Source of the DNA: Liolophura sinensis
Lineage: Eukaryota > Mollusca > Polyplacophora > Chitonida > Chitonidae
Direction of reading: 5' to 3'
Length of the DNA: 64,000 nucleotides
NCBI RefSeq assembly: GCF_032854445.1
Contig: NC_088305.1
Coordinates: 24,585,400-24,649,399 of the forward strand
Shown: piece after piece, positions 38,801 to 43,760 of the stretch
Position numbering within the stretch: the first letter of the stretch is position 1
Layout of the letters: the number at the start of each line of letters is the position of its first letter
Position numbers and translations under genes: made by a program
Notes under the pieces: model-generated
What the model was told of the DNA's origin: nothing
Seen by the model: the letters and a program-made list of their open reading frames with translations, nothing else
The model's database searches: none

Positions 38801-41800
38801 TTTTTGTATTGATCAAGTAGTGTGAATCAAGAATTAATTTCTTATTTGAGAGAGCATGGTCGTGACTTTTTTTCTGATAATATCCACTACCAGGACATAT
38901 TCTTATTTAAAATAATCCCATTTTCTCAAATTAGTATTTTTTTTTTCTTTTAGTAGTTAAGATTGCTTTCTCTTAAGTGATTAACTGTTTGAGCAAAAAG
39001 GTTTGTCCATGAATAAGTCACCAGGTTTGCTTGTAAGGTAATATTTTATGGCCTTTCGTTTGCCTGGAAAATGCACTTTTTATTTATTTATTTATTTGAT
39101 TGATGTTTTACGCCGTACTCAAGAATATTTCACTTATTCGCCGGCGGCCAGCATTATGGTGGGAGGAAACCGAGCAGAGCCCGGGGGAAACCCACGACCA
39201 TCCGCAGGTTGCTGACAGACCTTCCCACTTCTGATCCCAAACTTTAATGGTCACATTGTGACTGTGCATAAAGAAATTGTAAAAATGCAACTCAAAATGA
39301 TGCTCTCTAAGAGTTTAAAAGTCTGTCATTGAAAAGAAATTTGTATGAATATTTAACTTTTTTATTGGTAAACCATCATATTTGTGTTTAGTTTACTTTT
39401 TCGATTTAATACAGCTTGTTTAGTTTGAATGGCCAACAGTTTGGGAGTGGCCAAACGTTTTCCAACACTGAAGTGAATCAGGATATGTCTTGGTTCTTGC
39501 TTTTCCTGCCTAAGGACAAAAGGTGTCTGTCGTACACACAAAGTCAACTTCTCAGACACACAAAGTCAACCTGTCAAACACACAAAGTCAACTTGTCACA
39601 CATGTAGTCAGTCTGTCGTACACACAAAGTCAACTTCTCAGACACACAAAGTCAACCTGTCAAACACACGAAGTCAACTTGTCACACACGTAGTCAGTCG
39701 GTCGTACACACAAAGTCAACTTCTCAGACACACAAAGTCAACCTGTCAAACACACGAAGTCAACTTGTCACACACAGTCAGTCTGTCGTACACACAAAAG
39801 CGATGTTTGTATATAATGTACATGTACAAGGGCACATACTTGATTGAAAGAACAGTGGATGGGTTAAAATAGGAAAAGCAACAAGCCTGCATATGGAGGG
39901 CTTTTTTATATCAGGCTTCAGCGAGATTTGTGTTATTTCAGATCTGTTTATCAACACGTCAGTTTAGGGGGGAGAGATCAGACTTTAATGAGAAACAAGT
40001 ACGCACACTTGTACACTCCACAAACAAACAGAGCGGTAAAAAGAAATTGTACCAATCTTGTCTTAAATCAGTGATGTTAGTTGGCCATGATAGTTACCAA
40101 TCACATCACAAAAAGAATGACTGTGGCTGTTTTATATCCCCCCCCTCCCCCCACCTCTCGTTCAAAATAACAATACAGGGTATTTGATTTGTGGTTTATT
40201 GATACACACGATTGATAGATCTGATTACTTCTTGAAGACCATTGCTTTTTTTTAGTCATTTTTACCAAAGTTTACTAAATGTGGTCATGGTTTATCGGGT
40301 TAAGTGTAATCTTGTAAAGCAGGAAATCTTTAATAATTAATTTACTAAGATCATTGAAATTTTTGTACTGTCACGTTAATATCCTGAGAAGGTTTTGATA
40401 AACATTGCTGGAACTTTTTTCAGTTTGTACAGGTTCAGTCTGGCTAATTTTAGTGTTACATTGTGAACAGGTGAGAACTACCCAGTATAGGCGGGTGTGT
40501 TTCTTGATAATCGACATAACTGGGAAAAAAATTGTGTCTTTGTGCTCGGGAAATGGGGTGAGGTGTATGTGTTTTGTCATCACTTAGGATATATAGTTTT
40601 GTTTAACTGTCCAACCCATCAGAGGCAATATCTTTGATAGAATATTTGTTTGGTGGTGATATCTACCTGATTCTTTCATCTATAGGTGGTAGATTACTTG
40701 ACACAGTTTTCTGGGATAAAGCCTGGTGACCTTGACCCTAATGTGTCCACCAAATACCTGACAAATCTCAAGTCCACGTACAACAAGCTGCGTTACCTCG
40801 TGGACCAGGGAGTCATCTTTGTGGGCCACGGCCTTAAGAAGGACTTCAGAGTCATCAACATTGTGGTGAGTGCAGACAGAATTTTTTAGTGATGTATTTA
40901 CCTGATTGGTGTCTCTTACTGTACCGGTACTCCAGAATATGTCACTTACAACAGCGACCAGCAATATGGTGGGAGGAAACAGGGCAGAGCCCTGGGGGAA
41001 CCCACAACCATCGGCAGGTTGCTGGAAGACCTTCCCACGTACAACCAGAGGGAAAACCAACATGAGCTGAACTTGAACTCACAGAGAACGCTAGCGGCCA
41101 TCATTATGGAATAAGGAAACAGTGGGAATTCCACAACCTTCCACAGGTTTTATATGATTGACAGAAGATTTGGCAAATGTTTCCAGCTTGGAATTAGATG
41201 GGAATGGAAACAGAAGTGGTCTATCATGATGTCATTGCTATTTCATCATTTATATGACCCAAGGTGTATTTTTATGATGTCAAATTTATGACGGGGCTCA
41301 CACAACATACAAATTCCAGATTTCACTCAAAGTCATAGGTTTGCCAGGTGCGTGACAAGATGCCATGGTTTCTGGTCACCTGTGGTAAGTTTCATCCTGT
41401 TCTCTCTTTAAATCAGGATGATTTGTCAAGTAGATGTACCTGGTAAGGTTCAGTAGTTTCCTCTGAATTTTGAAAAGGTTCTTGCATAGCCTGCCTAAAG
41501 ACAAAAGGTTTCTCATGTGCGTGGAAAGGGGCAGTGGTTTCCTCCGACCTTTGACAAGGTTCTTGCATATCCTGCCTAAAGACAAAAGGTTTCTCATGTG
41601 CGTGGAAAGGGACAGTGGTTTCCTCCGACCTTTGACAAGGTTCTTGCATATCCTGCCTAAAGACAAAAGGTTTCTCATGTGCGTGGAAAGGGACAGTGGT
41701 TTCCTCCGACCTCTGACAAGGTTCTTGCATATCCTCTGTCTTTCATCTGAATATACCATGAGGTTTCCCAGGTGGCTGGTACACAGCAGTGATTCTCTCT

Positions 41801-42876
41801 GAGCTATTCCAGGTCTCTCTTACCCAGACACCTGGGGCAGATTCCACAAAGCCATTTCTGACTTTATTCAAAATTTTTTTACAGCGCTCAGTTTTGGGTA
41901 CTGAAAGTTGAAATTTTGATACATTTGGCGTAAGATAACACTGATGAGGTGGACAAAATGTTACCTTATAAAACCAAAGAATGAACGTAAAGATGGTGTA
42001 CAAATTTTGACTTATGTCAGAAACGTCTTTCTGGAACCTGACCCAGACATCACCGACTCAGTCATTCATGTACACGTACATAATTCTCATGACGACGTGT
42101 ATTAAATTTCTTATGTACAAGTCCCATGTGTATCTGTAGGTGCCAAAAGACCATATCCTGGACACTGTGGAACTTTTCCAGCTCCCGCGCCAGAGGATGA
42201 TCTCTCTCAAGTTCCTTGCCTGGTACTTCCTGAGTAAGTCACACAGAAAATGGCCACATGGCTAAAGTGTTCTCCAGGCCAAGCCTTTCAGCAGTGAGAT
42301 CACGGATTCAAATCCATCTCCTGCTCACTCAGCAGTAGCTTTACATCATGAGGTAACTGCTTTGCCATCTTGGGATATGTGTAGGTTTCACCCAGAGCCT
42401 GTACCCTTGGTAGAATTTGAAGTCTTGGTTTTCTGTACCCATTGAGGTAACGAGTTCAAATCCAACTCTTGCTGGTCATCTTCGGCTTTCCCACTATACG
42501 GTTTGCAGTAACCTAGCCAACGTAGTGTAGAAAGTACAGCCTAAACATTTATAAGAAAATCCAAAAATAGACTTGAGAAGAATATATTCTGCATTTACTT
42601 CTAATGTAAGAAATTGCTTGCTGAAAGATCAAATTCCTGTTCAGTAATTTCAAGGACGTACGTGTTACAGAACTAAAGATCCAGTCGTTCACACATGATT
42701 CTGTGGAGGACGCCCGCACAGCGCTGCAGCTGTACGAGAAGTACCAGGAGATGTCGCAGGAAGGGATGGACACGGTTCGGGCGCGCATCAAGGAGATGTA
42801 CGAGTTTGGCCGCAAAGTTCAGTGGAAGATTCCAGAGGTGGAGGAAGAGGCAGATTCCCAGCTGGCAGAATTGTGA
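5683..42876 (+). CDS. PAN2: PAN2, poly(A) deadenylase catalytic subunit (27 exons)
   Basis: PAN2 with PAN3 shortens mRNA poly(A) tails in the cytoplasm. About 1205 residues counted from 5809; the human protein is about the same length. Order: WD40 propeller (exons 1-8), PAN3-binding linker (9-10), USP-like domain (11-21), DEDD exonuclease (22-27). The USP active-site Cys position is Ala in [10 protein letters not shown], as expected for this inactive USP. The exonuclease motifs are intact: [16 protein letters not shown] and [15 protein letters not shown]. Exons: 5809-5979, 7390-7562, 8424-8545, 9676-9754, 10829-10947, 12326-12470, 14509-14650, 14995-15071, 16340-16467, 17524-17696, 18505-18665, 20323-20451, 22893-23042, 24102-24259, 24504-24643, 27907-28019, 29700-29798, 31879-32015, 33136-33268, 34098-34298, 35876-35966, 36940-37094, 37382-37467, 38597-38654, 40686-40865, 42140-42233, 42671-42876. 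Phases match throughout except one extra base in each of exons 3 and 4. The start is uncertain. Confidence 0.95.
5980..7389 (+). other. PAN2 intron 1
   Basis: No exon, SINE or array recognised. AT-rich single-copy-looking sequence; short ORFs here have no recognisable similarity. Confidence 0.6.
7390..7562 (+). CDS. PAN2: PAN2 exon 2 (WD40)
   Basis: Acceptor TTTTCAG, donor GTAAGTC. Encodes [34 protein letters not shown] and [11 protein letters not shown], which matches vertebrate 'GGHATSFFG...DDIRQIQSLENGILFL'. Ends phase 2. Confidence 0.93.
8424..8545 (+). CDS. PAN2: PAN2 exon 3 (WD40), with +1 frame disruption
   Basis: Acceptor TTTGTAG, donor CAG/GTGAGC. The conserved reading [20 protein letters not shown] matches vertebrate 'LLVGGLQNHILEIDLN'. 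Read with the phase left by exon 2 the frame hits TGA at 8440. One base too many between about 8429 and 8436, most simply in the A4 run 8432-8435, explains it. The exon is 122 bases where 121 would keep frame. Confidence 0.85.
9336..9675 (+). repeat. Tandem partial copies of PAN2 exon 4 start with its acceptor
   Basis: Four units of about 84-86 bases (starting near 9336, 9420, 9505 and 9590) each carry the first ~58 bases of exon 4 and then the intron stretch 'tacatttcctttgtaat' leading to an intact 'atgtttcag' acceptor. Unit copies read [20 protein letters not shown] then run into a stop, so they would not replace the real exon. Confidence 0.9.
9676..9754 (+). CDS. PAN2: PAN2 exon 4 (WD40), last copy of a duplicated exon start, with +1 frame disruption
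   Basis: Acceptor ATGTTTCAG, donor AAG/GTAATA. Encodes [20 protein letters not shown], then in the next frame GDTSGK, which matches vertebrate 'VETPG...FFFCGHTSGK'. The exon is 79 bases where 78 would keep frame; the extra base lies near 9734-9738, where similarity to the upstream tandem copies ends. Only this copy is joined to the GDTSGK part and a donor. Confidence 0.82.
9755..10828 (+). other. PAN2 intron 4
   Basis: Contains a poly-C run (about 10307-10330) and a short CAA repeat before the exon 5 acceptor. No exon or SINE recognised; the short ORFs at 9893-10273 look accidental. Confidence 0.6.
10829..10947 (+). CDS. PAN2: PAN2 exon 5 (WD40)
   Basis: Encodes [20 protein letters not shown] and [22 protein letters not shown]-x-HGNLL is nearly identical to the vertebrate propeller. 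Donor AACAG/GTGAGG, phase 2. Confidence 0.95.
10948..12325 (+). other. PAN2 intron 5
   Basis: No SINE, array or exon recognised. AT-rich with short A runs. Confidence 0.55.
12326..12470 (+). CDS. PAN2: PAN2 exon 6 (WD40)
   Basis: Encodes [40 protein letters not shown]. Matches vertebrate 'DRFLKVYDLRMMRAITPLQVHVDPAFLRF'. Phase 0 donor GTAAGG. Confidence 0.96.
12508..12840 (+). mobile_element. SINE family B (tRNA-derived), longest copy
   Basis: A-box-like 'tggtctaatgg' and B-box-like 'gggatcaaaccc' mark a tRNA-derived head. The body ('gaacaaggaaacaggaatgg', 'agtggcgcagcactttggc') recurs at 24.7 and 33.8 kb. Ends are approximate. Confidence 0.75.
12904..13172 (-). mobile_element. SINE family A, near full length, diverged
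   Basis: (ATTT)n at 12910-12936, then 'gattggtatttcatgccata'; the tRNA-like head is degraded ('ctcggccatgaagaccccc'). Confidence 0.85.
13712..13787 (-). mobile_element. SINE family A, internal fragment
   Basis: 'agaccttcccacatacggca' and 'gaggaagcc' match the family core; the rest is missing. Confidence 0.5.
13960..14490 (+). repeat. Dispersed ~500-base repeat, copy 1 (before PAN2 exon 7)
   Basis: Matches 23290-23815 over its whole length with many small changes: shared 'attcacagggttgc', 'aagtcact', 'tcatagttgtga' and 'actgctc.atcaggcgag'. Both copies sit in PAN2 introns and end within roughly 20-290 bases of an exon. No terminal repeat or coding capacity seen. Confidence 0.75.
14509..14650 (+). 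CDS. PAN2: PAN2 exon 7 (WD40)
   Basis: Encodes [20 protein letters not shown], then [19 protein letters not shown]. Matches vertebrate 'GQCQFCE...LLMTFDVSASKQALAFGDSEG'. Phase 1 donor GTAAGG. Confidence 0.95.
14995..15071 (+). CDS. PAN2: PAN2 exon 8 (WD40)
   Basis: Encodes [20 protein letters not shown] then TEFVHP, matching 'GCVHLWTDSPEPSFNPYSRETEF'. Donor CCCG/GTGAGA, phase 0. Confidence 0.93.
15785..16155. repeat. AT-rich tandem array in PAN2 intron 8
   Basis: Alternating blocks of 'attaataattgatttattg', 'agttgttccac' and 'cctcataagaattc', about ten copies of the first. No exon similarity seen. Confidence 0.9.
16340..16467 (+). CDS. PAN2: PAN2 exon 9 (end of propeller and linker)
   Basis: Encodes [20 protein letters not shown] then [13 protein letters not shown]. 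'PLSLIPxPxxxxxTLLSDWP' is a PAN2 signature at the start of the PAN3-binding linker. Phase 2 donor GTAGGT. Confidence 0.95.
16566..16777 (-). mobile_element. SINE family A, 5'-truncated
   Basis: Tail (ATTT)n then body, stopping at 'cacagcgaccgcat' without the tRNA head. Flanks 'ctttcctcattt' and 'actctcctcattc' look like a slightly diverged target duplication, so truncation probably occurred at insertion. Confidence 0.85.
17524..17696 (+). CDS. PAN2: PAN2 exon 10 (PAN3-binding linker)
   Basis: Encodes [39 protein letters not shown] and a basic/Ser tail [14 protein letters not shown]. 'VDxEILRxMKxxxxxGYAPNP' is the conserved linker. Phase 1. Confidence 0.95.
17697..18504 (+). other. PAN2 intron 10
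   Basis: No exon, SINE or array recognised; AT-rich. Confidence 0.55.
18505..18665 (+). CDS. PAN2: PAN2 exon 11 (start of USP-like domain)
   Basis: Encodes [42 protein letters not shown]. Aligned to the USP Cys box (C-Y-x-N-S-x-L-Q), the catalytic Cys is Ala here (A-Y-C-N-S-M-L-Q), as known for PAN2, so no deubiquitinase activity is expected. Confidence 0.96.
18687..18850 (+). mobile_element. SINE family C copy
   Basis: tRNA-like: 'ggccgtgatctaatgtg' (A-box region) and 'ggttcaatcccggcc' (B-box). Similar heads occur at 25.5 kb and, inverted, at 27.7 kb. Confidence 0.6.
18905..19795. repeat. Tandem array, ~60-base unit, PAN2 intron 11
   Basis: About 15 units of 'acatgatttagaaaaacttg', 'gctactgatactgtgtaa' and 'tctgacctttagtc'. 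The first half shows a two-unit alternation (gatttagaaa / gatcaggaaa). No similarity to exon 11 noticed. A 126-codon minus ORF across it is a repeat artefact. Confidence 0.93.
20323..20451 (+). CDS. PAN2: PAN2 exon 12 (USP-like)
   Basis: Encodes [43 protein letters not shown]. Nearly identical to vertebrate PAN2 in '[17 protein letters not shown]'. Confidence 0.97.
20452..22322 (+). other. PAN2 intron 12, left part
   Basis: No exon or array recognised. A T-rich stretch lies at 21960-22045. Short ORFs at 21040, 21875 and 22110 show no recognisable family. Confidence 0.5.
22336..22604 (+). mobile_element. SINE family A, full length, reference copy
   Basis: Plus-oriented. A box tggctcagtcgg at 22346-22357; B box gagttcaagacc at 22414-22425; end 'gcgtaaaacaccaatc' and an A tail. 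The 13-base direct repeat tcaacacataaac occurs at 22323-22335 and 22605-22617. This copy has poly(A) rather than (AAAT)n. Confidence 0.95.
22893..23042 (+). CDS. PAN2: PAN2 exon 13 (USP-like)
   Basis: Encodes [50 protein letters not shown]. Matches vertebrate 'NNFLRAFRTIPEASALGLILAD...RLIQRWNRFILTQLH'. Phase 0. Confidence 0.97.
23290..23815 (+). repeat. Dispersed ~500-base repeat, copy 2 (PAN2 intron 13)
   Basis: Diverged copy of 13960-14490 in the same orientation; see there. Confidence 0.75.
24102..24259 (+). CDS. PAN2: PAN2 exon 14, Pro/Glu-rich acidic insert
   Basis: Encodes [20 protein letters not shown] then [27 protein letters not shown]. Phases fit on both sides (0 in, 2 out), acceptor CCTGGACAG, donor AATAA/GTGAGT. 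The segment is low complexity and disordered-looking, and sits where vertebrate PAN2 has a short loop before the zinc-binding RCRCG region. It could be alternatively spliced; skipping it would change phase, so it is likely constitutive. Confidence 0.85.
24504..24643 (+). CDS. PAN2: PAN2 exon 15 (USP-like, zinc-binding Cys pair)
   Basis: Encodes [48 protein letters not shown] corresponds to vertebrate 'LCRCGSET'. Phase 1 donor CCAG/GTAGGA. Confidence 0.95.
24722..24978 (+). mobile_element. SINE family B copy
   Basis: A-box-like 'tggcctaatggttaaagcg'; body 'ggaacaaggaagcaggac' and 'ggtgtcatgtttgg' match 12508-12840. B box degraded. Confidence 0.7.
24984..25259 (-). mobile_element. SINE family A, full length, inserted next to SINE B
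   Basis: Minus-oriented with (ATTT)n tail. The 14-base direct repeat aactccccatagga occurs at 24970-24983 and 25260-25273, so the insertion postdates the adjacent family B element. Confidence 0.93.
25488..25700 (+). mobile_element. SINE family C copy
   Basis: Contains 'gtgcttgcctttcaatcg' and 'ccttgaagaccatttgtctt', the latter shared with 37680-37700. Degraded head. Confidence 0.55.
25835..27470. repeat. Large minisatellite, ~54-base unit, about 30 copies, PAN2 intron 15
   Basis: Unit 'tctctaatcctgtagcggg', 'tccatttcatgtatggctgg', 'gagagacagcattc'. Variant blocks (for example acgtagaactgggggacagc) recur in the same order, so the array grew by duplicating multi-unit blocks. Many units contain 'ctgtagcag/gt', which resembles a splice acceptor, but no clear link to an exon was found. 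Confidence 0.95.
27697..27842 (-). mobile_element. SINE family C copy, minus
   Basis: Minus strand reads ggccgtggtttagtgatt (A-box region) and gggttcaaatcctgcc (B-box). Ends 60 bases before PAN2 exon 16. Confidence 0.7.
27907..28019 (+). CDS. PAN2: PAN2 exon 16 (USP-like)
   Basis: Encodes [35 protein letters not shown]. 'TQAWCDxCxKYQP' is the second zinc-binding Cys pair in PAN2. Donor CTCAT/GTGAGT, phase 0. Confidence 0.96.
28003..28390 (+). repeat. Tandem copies of PAN2 exon 16 end with its splice donor
   Basis: Units of about 31-37 bases derived from 'gtaccaacctcat/gtgagtgcttaact'. Starting in the last bases of exon 16, about ten decaying copies follow; several keep GTGAGTGC or GTGAGTAC donor-like cores. 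Degeneration increases to the right (28300-28540). Confidence 0.88.
28590..29515 (+). repeat. Minisatellite, ~37-base unit, with a sense AATAAA in nearly every unit
   Basis: Unit 'taatgtgatgcccaaataaa', 'gtaatatggtctaagag', more than twenty copies, in PAN2 intron 16 just before exon 17. Every or almost every unit holds the canonical AATAAA hexamer in PAN2 sense orientation. No exon similarity seen. Confidence 0.95.
29700..29798 (+). CDS. PAN2: PAN2 exon 17 (USP-like)
   Basis: Encodes [33 protein letters not shown]. Matches 'IQTRNIRHLPDILVINCEVN...FWRMQAE'. Phase 0 donor GG/GTAAGG. Confidence 0.95.
29966..30192 (+). mobile_element. SINE family A, near full length
   Basis: Head 'ggggcctttgtggccgaggt', end 'aaaactccaatcaaataaat'. 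Flanks aatctgcaaac / aatctgcttac suggest a target duplication. Confidence 0.88.
30385..30577 (+). mobile_element. SINE family A, head-truncated
   Basis: Begins in the B-box region ('gtgagttcaagtccag') and ends 'aaaacaccaatgaaataaat'. Confidence 0.85.
31610..31725 (+). mobile_element. SINE family A, 3' fragment
   Basis: Contains 'gatggtcttgggtttccctc' to 'gaaatatccttgagtacagc'; neither head nor tail remains. Confidence 0.7.
31879..32015 (+). CDS. PAN2: PAN2 exon 18, CCCH zinc finger insert
   Basis: Acceptor CATAACAG, donor GAGGG/GTATGC; phases 0 in and 2 out fit both neighbours. Encodes [16 protein letters not shown] then [19 protein letters not shown]. The Cys/His spacing is CX5CX4CX3H (31948-31995), the form found in poly(A)-binding fingers of the Nab2/ZC3H14 type. 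Vertebrate PAN2 as I remember it has no such finger here; PAN3 carries one at its N-terminus. RNA binding is inferred, not shown. Confidence 0.85.
32112..32165 (+). mobile_element. tRNA-like fragment (probable SINE head)
   Basis: 'tttagctcagttggtagagc' is a tRNA A-box region, but no acceptor stem closes and no B box follows at the right distance. A separate B-box-like 'caagttcaaatcc' lies near 32340. Confidence 0.4.
32460..32585 (+). mobile_element. SINE family A, partial
   Basis: 'acctgggaaggtctcccagt' to 'gaaatattcttgagta'. The right part is followed by an inverted echo of the same end. Confidence 0.7.
32630..32852. repeat. Two (AT)n microsatellites
   Basis: (TA)n at about 32633-32661 and about 32803-32851, in PAN2 intron 18. 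Confidence 0.95.
33136..33268 (+). CDS. PAN2: PAN2 exon 19 (USP-like)
   Basis: Encodes [50 protein letters not shown] corresponds to vertebrate 'WLPFSIRMKM'. Phase 0. Confidence 0.93.
33470..33610 (+). mobile_element. SINE family A, diverged partial copy
   Basis: 'cctctcaccagtgtggt' to 'gctcggtttcctcatactat'. Confidence 0.6.
33740..33955 (+). mobile_element. SINE family B, head-truncated
   Basis: 'gagcaaggaaacttagagc' and 'cagtgaggcagcactttg' match the family B body at 12600-12760. Confidence 0.65.
34098..34298 (+). CDS. PAN2: PAN2 exon 20 (USP-like)
   Basis: Encodes [55 protein letters not shown]. 'H-V-x-D-S-x-T-G-G-x-L-V-A-x-I-K-V-G-E-x-Y-H-Q-R-K' is almost identical to vertebrate PAN2. 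Donor AAAAG/GTGAGA, phase 0. Confidence 0.97.
34299..35535 (+). repeat. Exon-edge duplication then ~31-base minisatellite derived from PAN2 exon 20 donor
   Basis: At 34330-34410 a diverged copy of the exon end and intron start appears (tacctgtctaatgacttctc, then gtggaaaag), with the donor changed to ATTAGA. From about 34440 about 35 units of 'gatttctctatcacacatat' plus 'ggtaaggg' follow; they align to exon bases 'gacttctccatcacacctat' plus 'agaaaagg'. Each unit thus carries a GTAAGG-type donor-like core. Confidence 0.9.
35579..35735 (+). mobile_element. SINE family A, head-truncated
   Basis: 'atgctggcttccgctctgg' to 'gaaacaccaatcaaataaat'. It ends the minisatellite region and is followed 140 bases later by exon 21. 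Confidence 0.85.
35876..35966 (+). CDS. PAN2: PAN2 exon 21 (end of USP-like domain)
   Basis: Encodes [26 protein letters not shown]. Matches 'FDMNWKVPAILYYVKRNLNSRYNL'. Phase 1. Confidence 0.95.
36030..36215 (-). mobile_element. SINE family A, strongly diverged
   Basis: 'tttatttgatgggtgtttta' start, then only scattered similarity. Confidence 0.5.
36455..36672 (+). mobile_element. SINE family A, head-truncated
   Basis: 'caatgacccaggagcctccc' to 'aaaacaccagtcaaataaat'. Confidence 0.85.
36940..37094 (+). CDS. PAN2: PAN2 exon 22 (exonuclease motif I)
   Basis: Encodes [59 protein letters not shown] is DEDD motif I with its catalytic Asp and Glu. The exon must end at CAG 37094 to join EESELRSDG, so the intron starts with GC (CAG/GCTAGT). 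Confidence 0.93.
37382..37467 (+). CDS. PAN2: PAN2 exon 23 (exonuclease)
   Basis: Encodes [29 protein letters not shown]. Matches 'EEAELRSDGTKSTIKPSQMSVARITCVRG'. Phase 2 donor GG/GTAAGG. Confidence 0.96.
37540..37705 (+). mobile_element. SINE family C copy, diverged
   Basis: 'gtgacaataagcgatgctca' and 'ccttgaagaccatttgtctt' match 25560-25650. Confidence 0.5.
38340..38590 (+). mobile_element. tRNA-like dispersed repeat, diverged
   Basis: 'cctcattgtctaatacggtt' and 'gtgttcggattcggatctc' look like A- and B-box regions of an old SINE; family uncertain. Confidence 0.4.
38597..38654 (+). CDS. PAN2: PAN2 exon 24 (exonuclease)
   Basis: 58 bases; encodes [19 protein letters not shown], matching 'GIPFIDDYISTQEQ'. 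Phase 0. Confidence 0.95.
39078..39230 (-). mobile_element. SINE family A, 5'-truncated
   Basis: (ATTT)n tail at 39078-39097, body up to 'acagaccttcccact'. Confidence 0.85.
39535..39795. repeat. Tandem array of 'cacaaagtcaac' blocks
   Basis: Three higher-order units of about 85-90 bases, each built of four variants of 'acacacaaagtcaac' plus 'ttctcag', 'ctgtcaa' or 'ttgtcac' linkers. In PAN2 intron 24. Confidence 0.9.
40686..40865 (+). CDS. PAN2: PAN2 exon 25 (exonuclease motif II)
   Basis: Encodes [65 protein letters not shown] holds the motif II Asp. 60 codons, phase 0 on both sides. Confidence 0.97.
40893..41093 (-). mobile_element. SINE family A, diverged
   Basis: 'acctgattggtgtctcttac' then 'ccagcaatatggtgggagga' to 'cttgaactcacagagaac'. 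Starts 28 bases after exon 25. Confidence 0.8.
41440..41745. repeat. Tandem array, 81-base unit, ~3.5 copies
   Basis: Unit 'ggttcttgcatatcctgcct', 'aaagacaaaaggtttctcat', 'gtgcgtggaaagggacagtg', 'gtttcctccgacctttgac'. Because 81 is a multiple of 3, long ORFs appear on both strands; they are artefacts. No exon similarity seen. Confidence 0.93.
42140..42233 (+). CDS. PAN2: PAN2 exon 26 (exonuclease)
   Basis: Encodes [31 protein letters not shown]. Matches '[31 protein letters not shown]'. Phase 1 donor TGA/GTAAGT. Confidence 0.97.
42250..42520 (+). mobile_element. tRNA-like dispersed repeat, diverged
   Basis: Two B-box-like stretches ('cggattcaaatccatctcc' and 'cgagttcaaatccaactct') suggest one or two old SINE copies in PAN2 intron 26. 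Confidence 0.45.
42671..42876 (+). CDS. PAN2: PAN2 exon 27 (exonuclease motif III and stop)
   Basis: Encodes [66 protein letters not shown] and TGA at 42874-42876. [15 protein letters not shown] carries the motif III His and Asp, so the nuclease should be active if the upstream frame is intact. Confidence 0.97.
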
Positions 42877-43110
42877 TGTCTGGGATTTCATCTGATGGAA
42901 TTGTGATGTCAGTGATTTTCATCTGGTGGCATTGTGATGTCAGCGATTTTCATCTGATGGAATTGTGATGTCAGCGATATTCATCTGGTGGAATTGTGAT
43001 GTCAACGATTTTCATCCACAGTGAATTGTGACGTCAGCGATTTTCATCCACAGTGAATTGTGACGTCAGCGATTTTCATCCACAGTGAATTGTGATGTCT
43101 GGGGAATTTC
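42868..43110 (+). repeat. Tandem copies of the PAN2 stop-codon end
   Basis: The last codons and stop, 'cagaattgtgatgtc', are followed by about seven units of 33-40 bases built on 'gaattgtgatgtcagcgatt' and 'ttcatc'. The array is in the 3' UTR and starts inside the coding exon. Confidence 0.9.
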
Positions 43111-43223
43111 ATCGACTGTCTGGCGGAATTGTGATGTCAAATGATGTCTCTCATGCAATTTACATGAGAGTATAAAAGCAAGGGTGTCAGAAATTGTACA
43201 CGTACTGTGTAATAGATTTGTAC

Positions 43224-43229
43224 ATTAAA
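43224..43229 (+). terminator. Possible PAN2 poly(A) signal (ATTAAA)
   Basis: ATTAAA about 350 bases after the stop. A canonical AATAAA lies further on at 43838-43843. Neither can be confirmed from sequence alone. Confidence 0.3.
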
Positions 43230-43677
43230 TTCATTCATACATTTTGTTACATACATCATGTTCATGATTGTTGTGCTACATTTAGGATTAACTACTCCAT
43301 ATGTCATGTACTTGTCGTTGCATGTATGGAGAAATGATTTCTGACTCCTCAGTCCTGGTTCAGACGTTCTCACGCCATGACCACAATATTGCCAGTCTTA
43401 TTGAGCCATTATCATTTATTCATTTGAACTCATTAATGATCTGCTCATCTACAACTATGTGGAACAGGACACCAACACAAGTATCATTGTTACAGTGCAT
43501 GTACATCCCACGACAAATGTCTACATATCTGTGCTACGGTATGTCATTGGGAAATCCGTTCATAACCCATTCTCATTCCATCAATCAAATTTTGAAACAG
43601 TACTTGCTACATGTGTAATATATGTGCGCATATATACCAGTGAAGAGTATTGCTGAATGAAGGATAAGTTAACATTT

Positions 43678-43760
43678 AGTTATTTGATTGGTGTTTTTAC
43701 ACCACACTCAAGAACATGTCACTTATACGATGGCAGCCAACATTTCGGTGGGAAGAGGTA
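43678..43760 (-). mobile_element. SINE family A, short fragment
   Basis: 'ttatttgattggtgttttta' and 'caacatttcggtgggaagag' only. Confidence 0.7.

Noticed and set aside
41376-41802. ORFs of 105-127 codons on both strands
   Set aside because: They arise from an 81-base tandem unit; no domain, and both strands are open at once.
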